From positions 26,929,453 through 26,993,452 of the forward strand of contig CM046858.1 in assembly GCA_025617745.1 (NCBI GenBank): a DNA stretch of 64,000 nucleotides. The letters are read 5' to 3'. The position numbers and the translations under genes were made by a program. A model generated the notes under the pieces. It saw only the letters and a list, made by a program, of their open reading frames with translations, was not told where the DNA came from and did no database searches. This stretch comes from Heliocidaris erythrogramma. Lineage: Eukaryota > Echinodermata > Echinoidea > Camarodonta > Echinometridae. Positions 46,201 through 57,800 of the stretch are shown here, in pieces. Every line of letters starts with the position of its first letter. The stretch's first letter is position 1.

Positions 46201-49200
46201 ACTCCCCCCCCCCCCCCTCACAAAGCAGGGTTTTCCTGGCTCTCACATTTACAAGTATTCATAAATGTTTGTTTATTCTGTACTAAGAGTGCAAGAAAAT
46301 AGGATTCAGAATTTTAGTATATTTTTGCTGCAAATATATATATATATCTTTCTCTGTGTGTCTTCTTTTTTTTTGTTTCCTTCGCAGCGGAAAGTCACTC
46401 ATTTGTTTAATTCTACGTTCAAGAGAAAAATCTCACCAAAGCTTCTTTTTTTCCCTCCTTGACAGAGGAAAGTCACTGTTGCCTGTCCAGAGAAGAATGT
46501 ATCAGCTCAGTTTGTTGCTCCAAGCACTGCACTTGAAAGCGTCCATGATAAGAGTGTGAGTAGAAACTGATTAACCATTCACAGGGCAGAGATTCAAACC
46601 CCCAACCTCTTGGTTGAGTATCAAGTGAATGAACCACTAAACCACGATGCTCACAGATTTTGAGGATCCAGTTGAAATTTCCTGAAAATTGAAGCAAGCT
46701 ACGTATCTGTTTACTAAGTGCAATTAAAGGAGAAGCCCACCCTGAAAATAAGTTGGTTTGGCCATCTTGTGAAATAAGCCACAAATATCAGAGTGTGCAT
46801 GCACACACTTGCGTTTACAGTGTATGGAGGTGGAAAGAAGTCACCATAGTATACAAATGATGCACAGGTTGGAGTGGGTCGGTAGGAATTGTGTACACAA
46901 GGTACCTCTGAATTGTCTGAACCCACGAGGCGCAGCCGAGTGGGTTTCGGACAAAATTCAGAGGTACTGAGGGTACACAATTCCTACCGACCCACGAAAA
47001 ATACCTGTGCATCATCTGTTTTATAGAATGGGTAAAAAAAAAAGTGAAAATCAAACTTTTTCCCAATCATGCATCCAGTGAAAGTGAGCCATGCGTCCGT
47101 AAAAAAAAATTTACCGGACGCATGGCTGAAATTTACCGGACGCATGGCTAAATTTACCGGACGCATGGCTCAAATTTACCGGACGCATGGCACTGGTAAA
47201 TCATTTCCATGCATCATAAATAGATTTTAGAAATTTAATGACTTCCATAGAGAACTGAAAATCTGGCTAATTAGGTTAAATTTCAGAATTTCATTTTATT
47301 TCAGTGTTAGAGTCTTGACCCTAAGCCTAGGCTAAGCTAACTACTGTCATGACTGTCAACTTTTTTATTTTAGAATCTGTCACTCATGTCAACAACAAGC
47401 CCAAGTTAGATATAATCTAGTCTATTTACATTAAAGCAAGTAATTTAAAGAATTAATGCAAAGAGAACTTCTAGTCTTGCATCAACAAATTTTAAGTCTG
47501 GTCAGCCCATAATCCAGGCCAGCCCAGACCAGGCCAGTGTATGCTGCGCTGTAGACTGTAGTGAATCACCGTACCGTATGCACTGCAGTGCAGTGCAGCG
47601 TACGGTACTGAAGTTTCAGTTTCACACTGCACTAATTTTCATTTAATCGCCTTTTCAGTTTGCTTGTTTTTAAACAGGTAGACCTATAATCGGATTTTAT
47701 TGGGCTTACCATCAGAATCCGAAGTCAACTATCATTAACATCTGAATTTTGTCTCAAATCTTGCAATTCTCCGTCATTAAAAAGTCGTATATCGCGCTCT
47801 CAGCTCAGACTCTCGCACTCGCTAAAATAAATATCGATAGCATGTTTATAGTGGCTATCGTCAGTGATCGTAATAATTATTGATATCGAACGTGCAGGCC
47901 AGTAAAATTCAAGGCACAGCTCTTGACCAATGAGATTGCAGGGATTCTGAAACCCATTCTATAACATGTAATGAACCGCCACTGAATAAGTGGTGGCTTT
48001 TTCCATGAGAATGCCACTGGTTTTATTAAAAGCAGGGAAAATGAGAGAAAATTTTCAGTGAAAATTGAGGAAAATCCGATAATAAAAGAATAAGAATGTA
48101 ATGAATTTTCAAAGTTGTAATCGATCAAACTCAAATTGGCAATTCTATAACGTACCTGTTGGGTTCCTCTTCCATGAACTGTGTACTACAAATTTCATAG
48201 ATTTCAATTTTTGTTTTTAAATATTTTATTATATCCGTGCCCTTGATATATCATTGGACATATGCATTTACACATTCCTCTGTAGAAAGGATTTTTGTTT
48301 TTCATCAGCAACAATGAAAGTGAATGAAAGTGAATTCAAGCATTAAAACAGCCGTATAGAATTTCTTTCATTTTATAATATGGTGTTGGATGCTTTGATA
48401 AACAAGCATATATATTATGCCCATTGAACATGTTTTGATGGTAAGTGTTATACAGTCAAACCTGCTTTAACGACCACCTGTCTATAAAGACCACAATTTT
48501 TGTTTCCCTTGAAAAGTGTTTCTCATTGAAACATGTATTAAAGGAACCTGTACATAGAGACCACCTGCTCATAAAGACCGCTTTTCTTGTCTCCCTTGAG
48601 CGGTCTTTATATTCAGGTTTCACTGTATATTGAACCAAAAAATTTAGAGTTTGAATTCAAGTTATCATTTGCAGTTTGAAATGGCTATTGTCTGTTTATT
48701 GATTGAGCTTTTATGTTGCATTATCTCTTCCATTATTTTGTTTGTTTGATTCGTAGATTAACAGTTTGGACATATCTGCTGGAGGGGCTCTAGGAGTATC
48801 CGCTAGCTCAGATGGTCACCTCAGGGTGTGGGAGACAGCTACAGGAATCGTTAGGGTGAGCTAAAAGAGAAGTTCATCCTACTATAATAAACACTGAAAA
48901 ATGAGAAAAACAGATTGGTGAAATTTTTCGAAAAGCCCTTATAAAATGATATAAAAGAGCTATGCATTTTTAAAGTCGTGATCAATTACACTCAAATTAG
49001 CATCTGTGTCACCTTTTTGAGGAGCTCTTGCATTTGTCTATAAACATAAAGATTAAAGAAACCTTTTGTCGGTTGTTGATAAAGCAATAAATGAAAAGAC
49101 ATAATCTTGGAGTTTACTATTGTGATAAATTTTCCGCAAATGTGATTTTATTAAATAACATCAGATTTATGAAAATAGTAGTTTACCTTCACAGGTATGA

Positions 49201-51774
49201 TGATTTTTAACCATATTATTTCTGTTTTTGACCAAAGAGGGAGCTTGAGGGTCATGCAGGTGAAGTAGAGTCCTGTCGGTTCTTCCCATCGGGAGTGGTC
49301 ATCTTGAGTGGGGGACTGGATACACAGCTGAAGATCTGGTCAGTGGAAGACGGCAACTGTCCGGTCACTCTCACTGGTCACAAACGAGGTGGGTAGCTGA
49401 GCTCAAGGACGTTCAGTGAAAAGATTTTGTAAAGATCAATAAACAGCCCTCAAACATAAACAGTTACATTTGAATGCAACTCTAAAAATTAAACATAAGT
49501 CCCAAATACGTGAACCTGATTGGTTGAAAATCAATTTGCTTTTCCTGTCCAAATTAGCAACACAATATTTGAATTTCAATGGTTGCATCCTTATAGAAAT
49601 TTGATGTACTAAAAAGAGTCTGTACGAAAAATGTTACAAACATCCAAGAACATTTTCCACTCTTACTCATTGGTCACAAACAAAAATTCGTTACAAACAT
49701 TTAAGAAAATTGTTTAAACATTTTTCTCACTAGTCCGTCCATTTAAATGATTTTATTCAGGCCTGCACAAATCAGCTTTTCTCTTTTCTTATTGGCAACA
49801 CAATACGTGTACTTCACATTTGATCTACCAGAAAAAACTTTGTATTAAAATAATGTGACAATCGTCTAATAACTTCTCGCTTGTCACAAACAAATTGGGC
49901 AGCTGCTTGGCTAAATATAGAAAATATATCTGTACGGATGCTTGTGATGGCTAACACAACTACATGTATTGCGCGAGGTGATGTGAAAACTGTTGTGCCT
50001 TGAGATGAGGTTGAGGGTCATAGCGTAGTCTAAAGATTATTCGGCAAAATACCGTAAGCAGTCGAAATATTTTTTTATTAAATTGCATCCTGTGTGTGGA
50101 TCCTCAATGAAAAGCTGCATTCAGATAAAAAGATATAACTGAAAATGTATTAATTTGTAGCGATATTTACTGACCAAAGAGCGTGAATAGTTTGATCTGA
50201 CTAAAAATGTTTCTTTACTGCATCTTATCAGGTATCCAAGACACTGCCATTGTAGACAAGGGAAGGAACATTGTCTCCTGTTCACTGGATGGGTCAGCAA
50301 GGTTATGGGACTGCGGCCAATCCAAGTGCTTAGGGGTCATAGGTCAAGGGTCCGATGCAATCAATGGCTGTGCTGTGGCCCCGGTGTGCGACGGTGTAGA
50401 TCTCGGCACCCCGGATCGCACCTCATGTGAGTAGTCTTAAAGCTCGCTGCATGTTATACATCTGACTGTGATCCGATTTTTGTAAGGAATGGCAAAAGGA
50501 GGTAGGACAGTTTGTATTTGTAAAATCTTCCTGATTGAGGTCCCAGATATTGATATTATGATTATGGGAGTAACAGCCTTCTTGCAAGTACATAATACCC
50601 TTGGTGCTGATACCAAGCGTGGGGAATGTCAGAAAATAGAAACCAAGTGTAAATTCTCCCCAATAAGGTTTTTGGTGCCAGGTAAAAATGCCAGAGGTAA
50701 AAATGCCAGAGGAAAAAATGCCAGAGGTAAAAATGCCAGAGGAAAAAATGCCAGAGGAAAAAATGCCAGAGGTAAAAATGCCAGAGGAAAAAATGCCAGA
50801 GGTAAAAATGCCAGAGGTAAAAATGCCAGAGGTAAAATTGCCAGAGGTAAAAATGCCAGAGGTAAAAATGCCAGTGGTAAAAATGCCAGAGGCAAAAATG
50901 CCAGAGGCAAAAATGCCAGAGGTAAAAATGCCAGAGGAAAAAAATGCCAGAGGTAAAGATGCCACAAGAAAAAATGTCAGAGCAAAAAATGCCAGAGATA
51001 AAAATGCCAGAGGTAAAATGACAGAGATAAACACGCGATGGGTGATGTCAGGAACAAAAAGTAAAGAGGCAAAATATGCCAGCTGCATACTAGGAGAATA
51101 TAGGTGAAAAATCAAGAGGTGAAATATAAAGAAGGTCAAGATCTGCTTGTATTTTTACTTTTTAGACTATTTGGTTTGACCACGTTTTTCTTGTTGAACT
51201 GTTGGACTCTGGACTCCAGATCGTAGACCCGGCTTTTTTTTGATCGACATACGATTTCATTATCCCAAATGGAATTTGGAACGAGAAGGAAGTCTGCAAC
51301 TGAATTTTAGGTTTAGAGAAGGGAAAGGAGGTATGCAAAAATGACATCACCCTAATGTGGGACAGTCCTTTTGTGGGTAAATATGAACCTTTTCGAAATT
51401 ATGAACCTTTGGATAAACGAACCTTCGGATTTAACGAACCTTCGGAATAATGCAACAAATGTTCGGAATAACGAACCTTCGGAATAATGCAACAAATGTT
51501 CGGAAATTGAACCCCCAGGCATGGGAAATTAGTATTTCGGAAATACGAACCTTCGGAAAAACGAGATGCCCCCGCATCATGATACTAACTGCATAACTTA
51601 AGGACACAATACCTGTACCTGTAGTAAAATAACTTGTACCAAATGAGCTTGACTAGTTTGCTTTTCGCTATCTGTACTTGTACCTGCACTTTTTCAGTTC
51701 TCCCTTCTTCAACAAATGTACAGGTCGTCACACAAACATTGAGCATTGCAGCCTCGTCAACATTAATACGGGGG

Positions 51775-51805
<31 letters not shown>

Positions 51806-54800
51806 CTCATGAACATTGAGTTATAAACAAGATGCAGATTTATTCAAACTGAATTAAAAATGAAAAAAAGAATATAATATTGAAGTGTTTAACAAAAGAG
51901 GGTCGTCAACTGAAAGCGAATGGCAAACAATACATGCATGCTATATCCGGGCCGGGGGTGGGGGGATTGGGGCGGGGGGTACTACCATTTTTTACCTCTG
52001 GCATTTTTACCTCTGGCATTTATTCCTCTGGCATTTTTACCACTGGCATTTTTACCTCTGACATTTTTACACCGAACCAAGGTTTTTATCCTCCCAAACC
52101 ACCTCCCTGGAATGCCCAAAGGCTATATTTCACTCAATATGAGCTTATAAATGTGTCATTGCATATTTTCCACCTGCAAAATTGCATTGGTCCTATCAGA
52201 TAACATGCCCCCCCCCCCCCCAACAAGTCGGCAATGCAATATTTCTTTCACTTTTAACCATGCGTAAATAATTTTCTGCCGAGAAGGCTGGGGTGTAGAG
52301 AAAAGGCAAGATTGATTGTGAATCGTAATGGCGTCAGACCAGTCGCAAGATTGTCGATGATTTGAAGCGGATTTGGCATTTTCTCCAACTGATAGCCCTG
52401 CAATTCCAACTAAGTATTCATAAAATCAATAGGAATGTTTACGTCAAATAATGGGAATGCAATTTCGTTCAAAGTGGGATCGCAATCACATTGTACGAAG
52501 TCAAATTTAACAATAAAACATTGGACGTATTCAAAGCTTGAAATTGAGTGTTGAGAGTTTGTTTATGATAATTGTTCATAAATCTAGTGGCACTGAGGGA
52601 GTTAAAGTTAACATTACTTTTGTTTTGATCTTTTTAGGTGATCGAGAAGTAGGTACTGACGGCAAGGTGTTACTCTTAGCCAGAGAAGGAGGCAGTCTAG
52701 AAGGCTATGGGTTAAAGAGCAGACAAAAGGTCAGTTTTAATAAAGGCCAAAGGTCATCTTGAAAGCTTTTACAAAATTATTTTACAGTACAACATATATT
52801 GAATGGTGCAGCATTTTAAGTTCATTTAAAAATTCCATGATTGAATAAGATTGTTATTTTATTCATGTCAGATGTAAAAAAAAAAAAATCCCACAGCAAA
52901 AAACATATGCATTTCAAGATAAAGTACCAAAGTCATTTCTAAGCTGTAAGTTTGTTGGGAATAGAAATACATTGTGTAATCTTTGGCAAGTTTAAGTAAA
53001 CTTATGCAAACCTGATGAAAATCACTTAAACATTGGTATTATTAATGTTAGTATTTGAAGATTTATAAACATAGTGCTGTAGCTTGGAAACAGAACCAGT
53101 CTCAAACTCACCAGACAGAAGGTGTTGAGCCGAACCAGGCATGAACCAGACTAAAACTGGGTCAGCTCCGTAACAGAGGTCCGGTAGAAAAGACTTGTGA
53201 AAATGTCACTTTCTATTATCTTTTATCCCTCAGAAAATGCATTCTTCTAATGTATTTGGGTGTATATGTACGTGTCTACCTAAAGTGTATTGTAATATGT
53301 GTTACAAAGCCCTCTAGGGAAAAGAACAGAAATATATCGGTGTCAAACTGTTGATGATAGAATAAATGTATTCCTTTAATTCCTTAACAAGTTACCGCAG
53401 CAGACCAGAACCCGTTAAGGATTTTTAGAAGTTAACAAGCCAGACCAGGATATTAGGTTGCGAGCTACAGCACTACATAATATACATTCATGTTACAGCA
53501 ACACTGGTAGGAAATGAAAAGGGGGGCACTTATTTTATTAGCTGAAGCACATGTGACCTCTCAGCTAAAAATCACCAAAAATCATCATTTAATTTGTTTA
53601 TTTCCTTCTTGTATTTTCTGAAACTAGAGGTTCCAAGCTGGTTGCAATGACTTGCCATACTCCACTTGTGTTTTATTTCAGCAGAGTCCACTTGAATATG
53701 ATGTTAAACCAAGACCAATAATAACATCTATTCCCAGAAATCCCGTTATCCCCCATTCACTCCATTTTCATCTTTTCAACCTGTTGGTGATTTTGAGCCA
53801 TCGTATGGCTTTCAAGACAATTGACCACATTTTGTGGTTCTGCTCAATAACTTTTGATTCAGAGCTCTCAAAAATATACCAGATGTATGAGTAGAAAGAG
53901 CAAAAATTTCTGCACACACTGTTCATTTTTGTTGCATGACCATATTGCATTTGATGCCAGGAATTTTAAAAAGGAGATCAAGCTTTAAAATCCTTAAATT
54001 GGCATCACATTGAGAGGTTCAAAATCATTTTTTTTTTTTCAAAAACTTTTTTACAAAGCTCCTAACCATGTATGTTGTTTTCAAAGACATTACATTTTTC
54101 TTAAAACCATATAGCATTAAAAGAAAAATATTTTTGTTGCCAATTTGAAGAACAAACTGATCACTTTAGCCCTTAAAATAATTCCTGTCCTGAAAGGGTT
54201 AATAACAGAGCTGTATTCAAATTAAATCCTACATGTATTTTCTCTCAGGTATTCAGCATGTCTGGTTCTTCTCCTTTCAACTGTTGTACGTTCCTCTCCT
54301 CGCAAACTATGGCTGGAGGAGCGGACGATGGAAACATCTATCTTGTTGACATCAGAAACACAAGGTGAGTTTGAGACGGTTCGGAAATAGGAAAAGATAT
54401 TGTCTGTTGCGAGACAGAAAGGCATTAACTGTAGCAGTTCAGAGGTTGTTTTTTTTTATGGTCTAAATTAATCAGTTTTCCCTCCTCAAATTGGCAACAG
54501 TTGTTTTTATTTTCCATTCTGACATAAGCTGATGAAAATAAAAATGCATGCAAGATGAACCAATGTGAATGAAAATTGCCAAATTCAACAGAAATATTTT
54601 CAATTTGTACACAAACATTGGAGGTTTTCCAAACTTTGCAGGTTTTCAAGAAACATCTCAAAACTCTGCTTGCTTTTCAAACAGTATTTAGATAAGCAGT
54701 GATGTCGTTCTTTCACTACCTTTTTAATCGTTGTATTTTTTAATTTGTTGTTATTGATGTAAAGCGCTGTGAAACAACTTATAGTTTGTAAGAGCGCTAT

Positions 54801-57800
54801 AGAAATGCAATTAATTGTTATTATTATTATTATTAAACATAGTGGCCCGTATTCTGAACTCCGGTTTAACTTAAACTCCGGTCTAAGCGTGGTTTAACTT
54901 TGTACAGAAAGTTAGACTGCAGCTAGGGGTAGTTTAAGTCCGGTTTAACTTTTCTTCATGCATGGCCACCGCAGGATAATGTTTGCAACTGAGGCGGAAG
55001 AGTGGTATTACGAAAGGTTTTAAAGTCTGCTGGCACCAGCTTAGAGAAAGGTAAATTTACCTTCGTAAAGAGGAAAATCTTCTTTTTCTTTTTCTTTTTA
55101 GCTGGATCTAGAATCGTAGTTAGATTTAACGTTTACCGGCAGTATTCATGACAAGCGCTGTCATTATCGCAGAACTGACTTTGCAACAATCTTCCGCGCT
55201 CGCGTGCGAGCAAGCATAGCTCTTTACACCCTAACCCGAGCCGGGCCGGCCGGCCCAGCCGACGCGACCGATACCCTTTTATCTCATCCCACGCAGTGCT
55301 GAGCTAGCTAGCTGAGCCAGGCTAGGTCGGAGCTGTATGTCGACTGTTGTTGGGAAGTTGGGTTCCGAAGTTACAGCTACAGAAAAAAAAATCAACGAAA
55401 CTAGAAAAACAGATCCAGAGATTATTGCAATTCCGCCTGCAATTTCAAAATTTGACAGCTGACTCACTCAGATTTAACGTTAAAACTCAACTCTGCTCGA
55501 CCTCTAACGTACGGTATAGCCTAGGCCTAGCCAATATCTTACTTCAACCTTCGATCGTACTAAAATAGGGTCTAACTTTTAGAATCTATATAGGCCTAGT
55601 AGTTAGTACAGTAGACTTAGTCTTAGACCAGTAACAAACGTAGTTTAGTCTTTACAACTTTCACTGGTATAAAGTTTAGCTTTCAGTATAACTAGTTGAT
55701 TTTCTTGTTATTTGTTCATATCTGCGCGATAACCTGATGAGTTGCAGATCGAAAAGCTTCGTTATCATTTTAATTTGTTATCGTTTTAATGTTTTAATAT
55801 GTTACTGTTTAAAGCCATTTATAATATATGTCTGACGTTGGAATATCTATTTAGAGTCGAGATGCTGTCTTGGAAAAAGGAGAAACATTAATAATAAAGT
55901 TAGTCCAGGAACTTGGCAATACATTGTCACCAGATTATTTTTGTAGGCCATGCAGCAGCTAGTAGCAACTAACGTCAGGTTCTAAAGTATCACAGTGCCC
56001 TTTTTTATTATACATCTATGACATAGGCCTAGATCTATAGATGTCTGAAGTAGATCTAGCTAGGCCTAACTCTTGATTACATGCATTCAAATTGCGTACT
56101 ACATGTATTATCTCCGAAAATGTGCCCTTCATATGGTACCCGGTAAAGTGTACAACCGTATTGACTTTTCAATGAAATGAAACGAACAAGTTTGTTTTTC
56201 GGTCTAAAAGTAGGCCTACTGTATAGGGTATAGGTCTAGCTTTTACTGTTTTTGTTTTCAAAATGGCCCCTGTGCCTCATAACAAAATAGATATCTAATC
56301 TCTCAGGCTATAAATTATAAAGAGGTCTATAGCCTGGGTCCTTTCCTTTTGCTCTGAATCTAGACCTAGTCAAATTTACAAAGTGACGGTGTTGCGTTTG
56401 CCTCACCAATCAGTGGCAGGTGGGGGTTCACGAGGTCCGGACACCCCCCCCCCCCCCCCCCCATTTTTTTATTTTTCATTTTTGCTTTGCTTTAATTGTC
56501 AGACGTAACTCTAAGTCATCAAACTTTTTTATTTCCCTGAAATCAACCCCCAAATCTGAAGCTTTTTTTTTGTTTTTGTTGTGTGTCAATTGCTTGAGCC
56601 CCTTTTCAAAATACATAATCCTTGATCCGCTCTGCTCCCACATGATGGACATTGCAGGCCTAATTGTTGGATACATGTAGATCTAACTTTAGTTTTAGAT
56701 CTAGAGTCTACCATGATTTTTTTTTCGCCAGCCCTCAAAAAGTTGTTCAGTGGGGGCAGGGGTTATCAGATGTTTTCCTCTATAATTATCCGACAAGCAA
56801 AAAAAAAAGGGAGGGGGTTCTTGCCGGGTCCCCCCCCCCCACCCCCAGCCATTTTGAAATGGAAGAAGGAGCTGAATACAGAGGCGTAGTGCCTGCGTTC
56901 GGTATCTTCCCTAGGACTAGGTATCCATATAGTAATACATGCAATAACGTAGGATAAACCGACCAACCTAACCTTAAATAGTCGTTCATTATGATCCAGA
57001 AAACTCCAGTAGGCTAATCATGACAAATGAAGTGCCAAATGGTATGCCTTTAATTTGTGTATAGAGTATTTCATGACATTTCTTGATTAAACATCCTAAA
57101 AATGAAAGGAATAAGCAAATTTCAGCCTTCTTGAAGATAAATTCAGCTCTACTGGGCACGTGCAGTAGCAGCAGACTACATCTCCATGGCAACTAAACCA
57201 CAGTTTAACTTAGACTGGACTTAGACTCTAGTTTAACTAAACTGGACTTTCAGAAACAGAAATGGAGTTAAACCCGACATGCAGTCTAAGTCGGGTTTAG
57301 TTAGACTCTGGTTTAACTTAGACTGGAGTTTAAGTTAAACCGAGTTCAGAATACGGGCCAGTGATTATATATTTTACACCGCGTTGCCAAGTTAAAGATT
57401 CAAATGGTCAAATACAATTAAATTGCTCTTATTCATGGAACCGCACAACGTACTGCATTGGAAATAGACTCAAAATTATCTGTGATTTTTGCTCTTTTTG
57501 CTCATGTACATTGTGTGATTCCTAACATTTTGGATCTAAAGATAATGCAAATATGTCACTAGCAGGAGACACTCTACTGCTATTGGTTCACCAAAATAGG
57601 ATTTGATTTAGTTATAGCACACATTTTCCTTAGAATCCACCGGGAACTTTTTGGCAGTCACTGCTAATCTCTTTGGTTACATGTTTTTTTTATTAAAAAA
57701 TGAAGTAGCAATAAAAAAGAAATACCCCAGCTGATGTCTATAATTTGAAAAAGAAAAGCTGATCATTTTAACCCCTTTGAAGGTTCGTTTGTGCATGACG

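Noticed and set aside
50423..51139. Long open frames (112-238 codons) on both strands with five-residue repeats
   Set aside because: The 15-bp DNA repeat is a multiple of three and has no stops, so every frame stays open; this is a transposon arm, not a protein.
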